Part shown: piece by piece, positions 53,155-62,400 of the stretch | How the letters are laid out: each line of letters opens with the position of its first letter | Numbering within the stretch: the stretch's first letter is position 1 | Origin: Ralstonia sp. A12 | GTDB taxonomy: Bacteria; Pseudomonadota; Gammaproteobacteria; Burkholderiales; Burkholderiaceae | DNA length: 64,000 nucleotides | NCBI RefSeq assembly: GCF_000801955.1 | Contig: NZ_JSZO01000003.1 | Coordinates: 186,001-250,000 of the forward strand | Direction: 5' to 3' | Translations under genes and position numbers: made by a program | The notes under the pieces: generated by a model | Databases searched by the model: none | The model's input: the letters and a program-made list of their open reading frames with translations, nothing else | What the model was told of the DNA's origin: nothing

Positions 53155-53549
53155 GGTGAAACTCCTTGAGGATATTGCGGGACTCCAGATACATGGATCT
53201 CGTCCCATGTGCGATCCATGCCTCCAAAAACGCTCCACATCGTGAGTGCGTGTACCGCTGTTTGTAAGCGTTTTTCCCACGATGTAAGCGCGCGTAACAC
53301 TGTAGAAGTCATGTCATGCAACGTTTGTCAATTTGTGTTGAGTGTCATCAAAGCCGCGATGTGTGTATCGACGTATCGTCAGGCTTCCGGTGGACATTGG
53401 CCGGCGCCTGCACCACACTGCGCGGTGATGCGCGAGTCATCCCGATGACGGGGTCGCGCGTTGAATGGCAGTGGCGGAGACATATCGGGTCACGTCTCAC
53501 CCCGGTTTCCGGGCGCGCCGCATCTCCGTTTATTCATAAGGACAACACG
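53155..53549. promoter_or_regulatory. Shared regulatory region between two Asr-like genes
   Basis: 395 bp without a supportable gene. It contains two direct repeats TGTAAGCG exactly 20 bp apart (53263-53270 and 53283-53290), followed by GCGTAACA. Spacing of two helical turns is typical of OmpR-family response regulator sites. Confidence 0.5.
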
Positions 53550-53780
53550 ATGAACAAGCTCCTGGCTGCCCTCGTGGCTGCAGTCTTCAGTGCCGGCGCA
53601 TTTGCGCAGGCCACCGCTCCTGCGGCACCGGCTGCTCCGGCCGCGCCTGCTGCTGCTCCGGCGCCTGCCGCCTCGGCTCCGGCCGAAGGCCACAAGAAGG
53701 CACACCACCACAAGAAGAAAAAGAAGCGCGACCACCGCCCGAAGGTGGCGAGCCCGAGCGAGTTCGGCAAGGGCGGCTAA
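53550..53780 (+). CDS. Asr-like Ala/Pro/Lys/His-rich exported protein
   Basis: Protein of 76 residues: signal peptide MNKLLAALVAAVFSAGAFA, then a repetitive Ala-Ala-Pro tract, then GHKKAHHHKKKKKRDHRPK and a short tail. Like its divergent neighbour it resembles acid-shock protein Asr. A terminator follows. Confidence 0.75.
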   Translation: MNKLLAALVAAVFSAGAFAQATAPAAPAAPAAPAAAPAPAASAPAEGHKKAHHHKKKKKRDHRPKVASPSEFGKGG

Positions 53781-53810
53781 CCGGTTTCCCGGTTTTTCTG
53801 CACACCAAGG

Positions 53811-53845
53811 CGCCGGCCCTCGAAAGAGGGTCGGCGTTTTGTTTT
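53811..53845 (+). terminator. Intrinsic terminator after the Asr-like gene
   Basis: 11-bp stem CGCCGGCCCTC/GAGGGTCGGCG with one mismatch, GAAA tetraloop, then TTTTGTTTT. Confidence 0.9.
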
Positions 53846-53877
53846 GTGCGGGCGGAAAAGAATCACGCTAAAGTCGC

Positions 53878-53908
53878 TTGACTTAGAGTGCGCTCTAACT
53901 TCTAAGCT
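53878..53908 (+). promoter_or_regulatory. MerR-type promoter/operator
   Basis: -35 TTGACT (53878-53883), 19-bp spacer holding the palindrome TTAGAG-TGCG-CTCTAA (53883-53898), and -10 TAAGCT (53903-53908). The over-long spacer with a central dyad is the classical MerR-family arrangement. The predicted transcript start coincides with the ATG at 53915, so the message may be leaderless. Confidence 0.8.
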
Positions 53909-53914
53909 CCGTTC

Positions 53915-54472
53915 ATGAACACTTTCCTGACCATCGCCCAGGTTGCAGAGGCCACTGGCCTGTCGGCACATACGCTGCGCTACTACGAGCGCATCGGCCT
54001 GCTCGACAGCGTGCAGCGCCGCGATAACGGCCACCGCGTCTTCCGTGCGGAAGACATGACGTGGCTCGCGTTCCTGCTGCGCCTGCGCGATACCGGCATG
54101 CCGATTGCACAGATGCTGCAGTACGCAGCGCTGCGGCGGCAGGGCGACAGTCTGGAGAGTGTGTCGGCGCGCCAACGCTTGCTGGAATTGCATGCCGCGG
54201 CGCTGGAGGCGGAGCAGCGTGCACGGGCCGAAACACTGGCCGTGCTGCGTGAGAAGCTCGTCAACTACGACGGCATCCGGGCCCGGATTGCCGCCGCAGA
54301 AAGCGCGCAGGGTTCCGCTTCCTCATCTCCCAAATCGAAACACCAGCCGAAACGTCAATCGAACGAGGATGCACATGACCCTGATCGCACAAGCCGCACC
54401 GCAAGCCGCAAGCCACGCCAACCTGCAGGACGACCGCTACGCTCGGGGCTGGCAAAAGCTCAAGGAAGTTGA
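53915..54472 (+). CDS. MerR-family transcriptional regulator
   Basis: Regulator of 185 residues with winged HTH (TIAQVAEATGLSAHTLRYYERIGLL) and a coiled-coil dimerisation helix at ~85-115. No Cys cluster for metal binding. Residues after ~135 are an unusual basic, low-complexity tail (SKHQPKRQSNEDAHDPDRTS onward) encoded within a 98-nt out-of-frame overlap with the next gene. It probably controls its own operon through the operator just upstream. Confidence 0.88.
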   Translation: MNTFLTIAQVAEATGLSAHTLRYYERIGLLDSVQRRDNGHRVFRAEDMTWLAFLLRLRDTGMPIAQMLQYAALRRQGDSLESVSARQRLLELHAAALEAEQRARAETLAVLREKLVNYDGIRARIAAAESAQGSASSSPKSKHQPKRQSNEDAHDPDRTSRTASRKPRQPAGRPLRSGLAKAQGS

Positions 54473-54851
54473 TGATGTGGCCGGCGAGCGCGTGGTCGAG
54501 GCCTTGGCCGACATTTCACCCGACCTTGGCCGCTACGTCGTTGAATTCGGTTTTGGCGATGTCTATAGCCGCCCCGGCCTGACGCTGCGTGAGCGTGAAA
54601 TCGCCACCATTGCCGCGCTCACGGCGCTGGGCAACGCGGCACCGCAGCTGAAGGTGCATATCGCTGCCGGGCTCAACGTGGGGCTCACACGCAAGGAAAT
54701 TACCGAGACGATCCTGCAGATGGCGCTATACGCGGGCTTTCCGGCGGCGCTCAACGGCATGTTTGCCGCCAAGGAAGTGTTTGCCGCTCACGACGCCGAG
54801 GAGGGCGCTGGTGAGGCAGGCGGATCGATGCGCCGCGACACCAGCAACTGA
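54375..54851 (+). CDS. Carboxymuconolactone decarboxylase/AhpD-like family protein
   Basis: Protein of 158 residues. ISPDLGRYVVEFGFGDVYSRPGL, REREIATIAALTALGNAAPQLKVH and NVGLTRKEITETILQMALYAGFPAALN are the gamma-carboxymuconolactone decarboxylase domain. No CxxC redox pair is present, so peroxidase activity is unlikely. It overlaps merR by 98 nt and the convergent CorC-type gene by 64 nt. GAGG 6 nt upstream supports ATG 54375. Confidence 0.85.
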   Translation: MTLIAQAAPQAASHANLQDDRYARGWQKLKEVDDVAGERVVEALADISPDLGRYVVEFGFGDVYSRPGLTLREREIATIAALTALGNAAPQLKVHIAAGLNVGLTRKEITETILQMALYAGFPAALNGMFAAKEVFAAHDAEEGAGEAGGSMRRDTSN

Positions 54852-56107
54852 TCGATGCGGTGGTTGTCGATGTCGAGCACCTCGATGTGCAGGGGCCCGA
54901 TGTCGACGCTTTCGCTCTTCTTGGGGATGCGCTTGAGCGCGTAGATGACGAGCCCGGCAATGGTTTCGATGTGGTGCTCGCCGGGCAGGTCATCCAGGTC
55001 GAATGCACGCTTGACGTCGCCGATGGGCGTGACGCCATCCACCAGGCAGGAACCATCGTCACGGCGCACGATCTGCTCGTCCTCGCCCAGGTAGAGGATG
55101 TCGCCCATCACCGCGCCGACGATGTCGTCAAGCGTGACCACCCCCACCACCAGCCCATACTCGTTGACCACCGCGCCAAAGCTCTGGTGCATCTCGCGAA
55201 AGCGCGTGAGCGCCTGCGACAGGTTGAGCGTGTCGGGCAGCACCAGCAGGTTCTTGTCGAAGTGCTTGGCCAAGTCGCTGATCACAGTGGAGGGTTCCTC
55301 CGACAGGATCTGCTTCAGGATGTCCTTCGAGGCGATGAAGCCGAGCACCGAGTCGATGTCGTCGCGGCAGACGAGGTATTCCGCATGCGGCTGGGCGATG
55401 ATCTTCATCTTGATCGACTCCAGCGGCTCGTCGGTCGTGAAGTAGACAACCTCGTCGCGCACGGTCATGACCGAGGTGACGGTGCGCGATTCCAGCTCGA
55501 ACACGTTCTCGATCACGGCCAGCTCGTGCTTGCGCAGCACGCCGGCTTCGGCGCCGGCGCCCACCATAGCGGTGATGTCTTCCGTGGTGATCTGCTCAAC
55601 ACGGTGCGTGGGCACGCCAAACAGCTTCAGAAACAGATCGGCCGCGCCGTTGAATAGCCAAACCACCGGCCGCAGCACACGCAGGCAGGTCTGGATCGGG
55701 CCGATGACGCCCAGCGCGCAGCGCTCGGGGTAGAGCACCGCCAGGCGCTTGGGCAGCAGGTCGGCAAACAGAATGAAGAGCCCCGTCACGATCATGAAAC
55801 CGGCGATGCTGGCGATGCGCTCGGCACGGGCAGTCGGCAGCCAGTCGCCCAGCCACGTTGCGAGCGGCCCCGAGATCTGGCTGTCACCGATGACACCGGC
55901 AAGGATGGCCACCGCATTCACGCCGATCTGCACCACGGTAAAGAAGTTGCCCGGCGTGTCCTTGAGCTGCAGCACGCGCAGGGCGCGGGTATCGCCGTCG
56001 TCGCTCAGTGTTTGCAGGCGGGTGCGACGCGAGGCTGTGAGCGCGATCTCGGAAGCAGAAAAGAAGGCGCTGATCAGGATGAGCGCGACAAGGATGAAGG
56101 CGGACAT
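54788..56107 (-). CDS. CorC/HlyC-type CBS-domain membrane protein (CNNM family)
   Basis: Inner-membrane protein of 439 residues: a DUF21/CNNM transmembrane domain (~1-190, ILVALILISAFFSASEIALTAS and ADLLPKRLAVLYPER), two CBS motifs (~205-330) and a C-terminal CorC/HlyC FAD-like domain (~345-430). Homologues mediate Mg2+/Co2+ export or efflux control; 'hemolysin' labels are historical. ATG 56107 is preferred over 56170 because it begins at the first helix. Confidence 0.88.
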   Translation of the reverse strand: MSAFILVALILISAFFSASEIALTASRRTRLQTLSDDGDTRALRVLQLKDTPGNFFTVVQIGVNAVAILAGVIGDSQISGPLATWLGDWLPTARAERIASIAGFMIVTGLFILFADLLPKRLAVLYPERCALGVIGPIQTCLRVLRPVVWLFNGAADLFLKLFGVPTHRVEQITTEDITAMVGAGAEAGVLRKHELAVIENVFELESRTVTSVMTVRDEVVYFTTDEPLESIKMKIIAQPHAEYLVCRDDIDSVLGFIASKDILKQILSEEPSTVISDLAKHFDKNLLVLPDTLNLSQALTRFREMHQSFGAVVNEYGLVVGVVTLDDIVGAVMGDILYLGEDEQIVRRDDGSCLVDGVTPIGDVKRAFDLDDLPGEHHIETIAGLVIYALKRIPKKSESVDIGPLHIEVLDIDNHRIDQLLVSRRIDPPASPAPSSAS

Positions 56108-56501
56108 GGTGGCGGGGCGGGCGCGCCGTTGCGCTGCAAGGCCGCTCGGAATGTGGCTGCGAACGATCATGGTGCAGCCGGGATCGCTTTGTCAAACCGC
56201 AGCGCGAATCATGCGTGCTTAGGCGTACGTTAAACAATTGTCTATGCCCTGGTGTGGCGCGCAGCCATCGAAAAGTGGTTTGCCGCGTACCCACACCATG
56301 GGTGATACTTGCAGCCTGGGAACATATTGTCCCGGTTTGCCTTACGGGGCCTGCGTTTGCAGGCGGCAATCCGGAGAAACGGCAAGTGTTCCAAGTGTTC
56401 CATTTGGCGCAAGTATCGGCGCCGCTATCTCAGTGCCGGCGCAGATCGGCCCAGTGTGGGCATGCAGTTGTGTGCACACAGTTGCATAGGAGTGGTAGGT
56501 C
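56108..56501. promoter_or_regulatory. pel operon upstream region
   Basis: 394 bp between a divergent gene and pelA. It contains a tandem direct repeat AAGTGTTCC x2 (56384-56401), a perfect palindrome TGTGTGCACACA (56469-56480) flanked by two CAGTTG copies, and the pelA SD. No confident -35/-10 is assigned. Confidence 0.5.
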
Positions 56502-59435
56502 ATGTGGGTTCTCAGCCGCATACAGCGGCGCACCGGGGGGAAACGGGGGAATACGGCAGGGACGGTCGGACGGTTGGCAGCGTGGTTTGCGGCAGCCATC
56601 GTGTCGATGCCTTGTGTGACGCTTGCACAACAGGCGCCTGCCACCACCGGGTCCGGTGCGTCAGGGGTGACACCTTCGGTCTCGGCCAGTGCGCCGAACA
56701 TCGCGTGGTACTACGGTGACAAGCCGCCCGTGGCGCAGTTGCGCGCCTTCGACGCGGTCGTCATCGAGCCGGACCACGGCTTCGATCCATCACAGTTCAA
56801 GACCCCCAAGACCCAGTGGTACGCCTATGTGAGCGTGGGCGAGGTCACGCCCGAGCGTAGCTGGTACAAGGACTTGCCCAAGGCCTGGTTGTCCGGCCGC
56901 AACGCGGCATGGGCGTCGCGCGTGGTGGACCAGGCCCAGCCCGAATGGCCGGCCTTCTATGTCGATCACGTCATCAAGCCGCTGTGGGACAAGGGCTACC
57001 GCGGCTTCTTCCTCGATACGCTCGACTCGTACCAGCTGGTCGCCAAGGATGACGCCGCGCGTGAGGCGCAAGAGGCCGGCATGGTGCGCACGATTCGCGC
57101 GATCAAGGCGCGCTATCCGGATGCCAAGCTGATCTTCAATCGCGGGTTTGAGATCCTGCCGCAGGTGCATGACCAGGCGTATGCGGTGGCGTTTGAGTCG
57201 CTGTATCGCGGTTGGGACCAGGGCAGCAAGCAGTACAAGGAGGTCAGCGACGCAGACCGCGAATGGCTGATGGGCCAGGTGCGCAAGATTCGCGACGAGT
57301 ACCACCTGCCCGTGATCGCCATCGACTATTGCCCGCCGGCCGACCGTGCCTGCGCGCGAGAGACGGCCAAGCGCATCAAGGCGCAAGGTCTGGTGCCGTA
57401 CGTGACCGATCCGGATCTGTCGACCATTGGCGTGGGGCGCATCGAGGTGCTGCCGCGCAAGATCCTGATCCTGCAGGACCGAGATCCGCGCGCCACCATC
57501 GACACCAGCGAGGGCGTGCGCTTTGTGGCCACGCCGCTCAACTTTCTCGGTTACGACGTTGAATACGCCGACATCAACAAGCCGCTGCCCGCATCCGTAT
57601 CGCCCGATCGCTATGCCGGCGTGGTGGTGTGGGTGAACACCAGCCCGGTCAAGCAGGTGGCAGCGCTGTCGTCGTGGGTGCGGCAGCGTATTCAGGATGG
57701 TGTGCACATCGCTTTCATGAACCAGTTCGGCTTGCCGGTGGACGGCAGCATGGCTGACATGTTCAAGCTGCAACTCGTGCGTGGGCGTGCCACCGGGCCG
57801 TTGTCGGTGGTGTCGCAAGACAAGATGATGGGCTTCGAGATGGCGCCGCAGCCGGAGCGTCGCGAGGCTCAGCCGATTCAGGTGGGCGAGCATGGGCAGT
57901 CGCTGCTGCGCCTGAAGTCGGGCAACTTCGAGTTTGATGCCGCCGCCATTACCGATTGGGGCGGCTATGTGCTGAATCCGTATGCGGTGTTCTCGATGGA
58001 CACCGTCGAGCAGGCGCGCTGGGTGGTGCAGCCGATCGAATTTCTGCGGCGCGCGCTGGCGCTGCCCGACATGCCGATCCCTGACGTGACTTCCGAGAAC
58101 GGCCGCCGCCTCATGCTGGTACACGTGGACGGTGACGGCTTCGCGTCGCGCGCCGAGTTTCCCGGTCCTGAGTACTCGGGCGAGGTGCTGCTGCAGGACG
58201 TGTGGGACAAGTACCGCATCCCCACCACGCTGTCGGTCATCGAAGGGGAGGTGGGCTCCACCGGCCTGTATCCCAAGCTGACGCCGCGCCTGGAGGCGGT
58301 TGCCCGCAAGATGTTTGCGCTGCCGTACGTCGAGCTGGGCACGCACACCTATTCGCACCCGTTTGACTGGAGTCGCACGGTGCCGGGCGATCGGGCCAAG
58401 GAAGGCCCGGGTGCTGACAAGGGCGGCGGCGACACGGCCTTCGCGCTCTCCATTCCCGGCTACAAGTTCAGCCTCGACCGCGAGATCTCGGGCTCCATCA
58501 ACTACATCAACGAGCGTCTGGCACCGCCGGGCAAGCGCGTGAAGATTCTGCAATGGTCGGGTGACTGCCAGCCGCCCGAAATTGCTGTGCGCATGACCTG
58601 GGACGCAGGCGTGCTCAACATCAACGGTGGCGATACCACCATCACGCGCAGCTCGCCGTCGTGGACGGAGATCGCGCCGCTTGGCATCGACAAGGGTCCG
58701 GGTGCCTACCAGGTGTTTGCGCCCAACCAGAACGAAAACGTCTATACCAATGACTGGACGGGGCCTTTCTACGGTTTCGATCGCCTGATTGAAACGCTGC
58801 AGATGACCGACACGCCGTACCGCTTCAAGCCCATCAACATCTACTACCACATGTATTCGGGCACCAAGCTTGCGTCGCTCAAGGCCTTGAAGAAGGTCTA
58901 CGACTACGCGCTGTCGCAGCCGGTGTTCCCGATCTATTCCACCGAGTACGTGGTCAAGGTGCTGGATTTCCGCAACATGGCCATCGCCCGCGATGTCGAT
59001 GACGGCAACACCTGGGTCGTGCGCGGCGATGGCGACCTGCGCGAACTGCGCTGGATGGCGCCCGGCACGCCGCGCATGGCCGACGCACAGGGCGTGGTCG
59101 GCTATGACCAGGCGGCCGGCGGCATCTATATCCACCTCGATGATGGTGCTGCGCGTTTTACCGTCGCACCCGGGGCAGAATCGGCCAAGCCCGCGTACAT
59201 TGCGGAAGCCGCTGCCTTCGTGCGCGATTTCGCACGAAACGGTAACGCGTTGAGTTTCGAGGCGGGTGGCTATTACAAGCCGTTCGTTCGTCTGGCCAAC
59301 GCCGGCGCCTGCCGCGTGAAGGTCAACGGCAATCCCGCCCGCACCGCCCGCGCACAGGACAACACCGTGCGCGTCGACCTGACTGGAGCTGCTGCTCAAA
59401 CCGTGACTTACCAACGTGTCGATGTGGTCTGCTGA
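56502..59435 (+). CDS. pelA: Pel polysaccharide hydrolase/deacetylase PelA
   Basis: Periplasmic bifunctional enzyme of 977 residues for the cationic exopolysaccharide Pel. After a signal region (to ~45) comes a GH114-like hydrolase (~65-300; candidate catalytic Glu232 in VAFESLYRGWD), a central domain, then a CE4-like deacetylase with HVDGDGF (Asp543, Asp545) and HTYSH (His615, His619), the expected metal-site residues. The C-terminal beta-rich domain ends at VDVVC. First gene of pelABC here; it overlaps pelB by 20 nt. Confidence 0.95.
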   Translation: MWVLSRIQRRTGGKRGNTAGTVGRLAAWFAAAIVSMPCVTLAQQAPATTGSGASGVTPSVSASAPNIAWYYGDKPPVAQLRAFDAVVIEPDHGFDPSQFKTPKTQWYAYVSVGEVTPERSWYKDLPKAWLSGRNAAWASRVVDQAQPEWPAFYVDHVIKPLWDKGYRGFFLDTLDSYQLVAKDDAAREAQEAGMVRTIRAIKARYPDAKLIFNRGFEILPQVHDQAYAVAFESLYRGWDQGSKQYKEVSDADREWLMGQVRKIRDEYHLPVIAIDYCPPADRACARETAKRIKAQGLVPYVTDPDLSTIGVGRIEVLPRKILILQDRDPRATIDTSEGVRFVATPLNFLGYDVEYADINKPLPASVSPDRYAGVVVWVNTSPVKQVAALSSWVRQRIQDGVHIAFMNQFGLPVDGSMADMFKLQLVRGRATGPLSVVSQDKMMGFEMAPQPERREAQPIQVGEHGQSLLRLKSGNFEFDAAAITDWGGYVLNPYAVFSMDTVEQARWVVQPIEFLRRALALPDMPIPDVTSENGRRLMLVHVDGDGFASRAEFPGPEYSGEVLLQDVWDKYRIPTTLSVIEGEVGSTGLYPKLTPRLEAVARKMFALPYVELGTHTYSHPFDWSRTVPGDRAKEGPGADKGGGDTAFALSIPGYKFSLDREISGSINYINERLAPPGKRVKILQWSGDCQPPEIAVRMTWDAGVLNINGGDTTITRSSPSWTEIAPLGIDKGPGAYQVFAPNQNENVYTNDWTGPFYGFDRLIETLQMTDTPYRFKPINIYYHMYSGTKLASLKALKKVYDYALSQPVFPIYSTEYVVKVLDFRNMAIARDVDDGNTWVVRGDGDLRELRWMAPGTPRMADAQGVVGYDQAAGGIYIHLDDGAARFTVAPGAESAKPAYIAEAAAFVRDFARNGNALSFEAGGYYKPFVRLANAGACRVKVNGNPARTARAQDNTVRVDLTGAAAQTVTYQRVDVVC

Positions 59436-62400
59436 CCTGACTCCGCGTGAACGGCTACTGCCCGCCTGGCTGATCGGCACGCTTGGTGCGCTGATCGGGC
59501 TGGCGCTCGCCTTGATGTTCCCGCGCGAGCGTCTGGAGGCACGCCTGCTTGACGGGACCAACGCGGGCGGCAAGGTCGATGCGCTGTCGGTCGCCTACCT
59601 GGAAGCCTGGCTGCGCGTGCGCCCGAACGATGGGGAATTCCTCAGCGTGCTGGCCGCCCAGTACGTACGCACCGGCCGCCTGGAGGAAGCCGAAGCGATG
59701 GTCGCCCGCATGCGCGCGCTGCACGACAAGTCGCTCGACCGCGAAGCGCTGCTGCTCGATATCGCCATCCGCGAGCAGCGTGCCTATGCACTGCAACCGA
59801 ATGATCCGCAGCGCGCCGCCATGCTGGTTGATCTGCGTGGTCTGCTCAAGCAAGCCCTGGGTTACCGCTGGACTGCGGCTGAGCTGGAGATGCTTGCGGC
59901 CAAATCCCGCGGTCTGGACCAGGGCGCGATGGCCATGCAGTTCTATCAGCGCTTGGCCAAGCAGGACGTGGCTCGCGCCGCGCAATGGCAGGCGCGCACG
60001 GCCGAGATTGCGCTGGGTGTGGGCGAATACCGTGCCGCCGCCGCCGCCAACTTTGCTGCGCTGGATGCCGCCAAGTCGATTGATGAGCAGCGCCGCTACT
60101 TCATCGCCGGCTTGAAGGCGCTGCAGGGCGGCAACCTGCTCGACGATGCCATGGCCGAGGCGCAACGCCGCGTCGGTCCGCTGATCGACGATACCGAAAC
60201 GCTGCGCTTCCTCACGCGCCTGGCGCAGGCGTGCAACCGCCCCGATCTGGCAGACCAGTACGCACGCCGCCTGCTGCACCTGTCGTGGCGCCAGGCGAGC
60301 GAGGGCATCGCCCGGGCGGCAGGCGCCGCACGCCATGACTGGGCATTTGCCGGCCGGCCCGAGCCGCTGCCGAGTCCGTCCGACGTCGTGTTCATGGACG
60401 GCCCGGAAGGGCTGGCGCGTCGACAGCGCCATGCCGCGCGCATCCGCCACGTGGCGGACAAGGCCGACGATGCCGCATCGTCTTCGCAGCCGAAGGGCGC
60501 CCAGGCCATCGTGCGCGGCATTGCACCGTTCAATGCGGAGGACTACGATCTCGCATTCCAGGTTTTCATGGGCAGCGGCAACCTGAACGACGCCATGCGC
60601 GTGGCCGAGGCCGCCGTGCGCCAGCGCCCCGACCTGAAGATCTGGACCGAGCGTGCCGCCCAGGTGGCCGAGTGGAACCGCCAGCCGATGGTCGCGTTGA
60701 ACTACTGGCTGTCGTACGCGCAATCCACCGGCGACGATGCCGCCTGGCAGCACGTGCTGCGCCTGGCGCCCGCACTCAACGAAGACCACGCCTATCTGGC
60801 CGGCCTGCGCTACCAAGCCAGCCGCCAGCCCGGCGACATGAAGCTGCTCGACCAGATCATTGCCGCGTATGAGCGGCTGGGCGAGCCGGTGGAAGGGCTG
60901 GCGTATCTGAACAGCATCGCGCGTGGCGCACACCGGCAGGCGGTGCTGGAGCGCTATGCCAATCTGGCCGAGCGCGCTGGCAAGGACGATCAGGCCTATG
61001 ACACCTACGTGCGCTTGCAGACGGAATTCGGCCCCAATGCGCAATACGCGCTCAAGCTGGCGAACATGCTGTACGTGCGCGGGCAGTTCGAACAGGCGCT
61101 CGCTGCCATGCAGGCTGCTGCCAAGGCTGCCGCCCCCACAGACGATCTCTACTGGCGCACCTTCGCCCAGCTCGCCCGCCTGAATCAGCGCGACGATCTG
61201 GCGCGCGAGGCCTATCGCCAGTTGCTGATCGGCGGCAAGGCCGAGCCTGACGACCTGACGTCGATGATCGACTTCTACGACGCCAGCCCCATCGACGCCG
61301 GCCGCCTGTCTGAACTCGCCTTCCGCAAGGACGGCACGATGGTCCATCTGCAGCAGGCCATCTACTACTACACACGGGCGCGTGCCTTCCACCGCATCGA
61401 AGGGCTGCTGGCCTCGCTCACGCCGGAGCAGCGCAAGGCCGCCGAGCAATCCGCCGGCGTGCTGGGCGCGCGTGCCGAGTACCTCCGCCAGAGCGGCCAG
61501 TGGGATGCCGCCATGCGCGACCTGCGCCGTGCCGTCTCACTGCCCGATGCCGGCAGCGACGTGAAGGCCGCCTTCCTCTGGGGCCTGCTCGACTCAGGCC
61601 AGAATGCCGAACTCAAGCGCGCGCTGGCCCTGTGGCGCGGTGAGGCCGAGAACGATTCTGCCTACTGGGGCGCCTACGCTGCAGCCGGCCTGCAACTGTT
61701 CGACGCCAACCTCGCGCTGCGCTTCCTGGGCCGCCAGGGCAAATCGATGCAGACCGATCCGCTCTGGCTGCTGGCCTATGCCGATGCGCGCGAGATGGCC
61801 GGTCAGGCCGATGCTGCCTGGGCTTTGCGCCGCGAGGCGTGGTGGCTGTTGTGGCGTGCTGAAGACAAGACCGGGGGTGGCAAGGCCAAGGCACCTGCAG
61901 GTCGTCGTGTCGGCACGCGCGTGACGGTGGGCGACGATGATGCCGTGCCTCTGGAAGAAGATGCCCGTACCGAATTGCGCGCCCGACGCGTTTCGCTGGC
62001 GCAAACGTTCGGGTCGGGCGACCTGTCGCAGCGCCTGCTGATCGAGTTGCTGCGCGATGACCGTCGTGCCACGAAGCAGGCGCGCGAAGGTGGTCGCTCG
62101 GCCATGGACAAATCCGAGCTGGGCGATATCGATACACTGCCGCCCGAGCCGCCGGAAACCCTCGCCGACAAGCGCAAGCGGGCGCGCGTGAGCGATCAGC
62201 TGGTCTCCGCCGTGGCCAAGGAGGCCGCGCTGGGCTGGGCGCTGTCGCAGGAAGCGAATGATCTGGCGCGTGCGTGGCTGCTGCAGCAATACACGCGCCG
62301 CATGACGCGTCCGGCCTATGCTGAGATCTCCATCGCCCTGGCCGAGCGCGACCTGCAGACGCTCAACCGCCTGCTGGACGACACGCCTGACCGCATTCCG

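Noticed and set aside
56790-59573. 927-codon minus-strand ORF opposite pelA
   Set aside because: Antisense shadow; the plus frame has catalytic motifs and family match, the minus frame has none.
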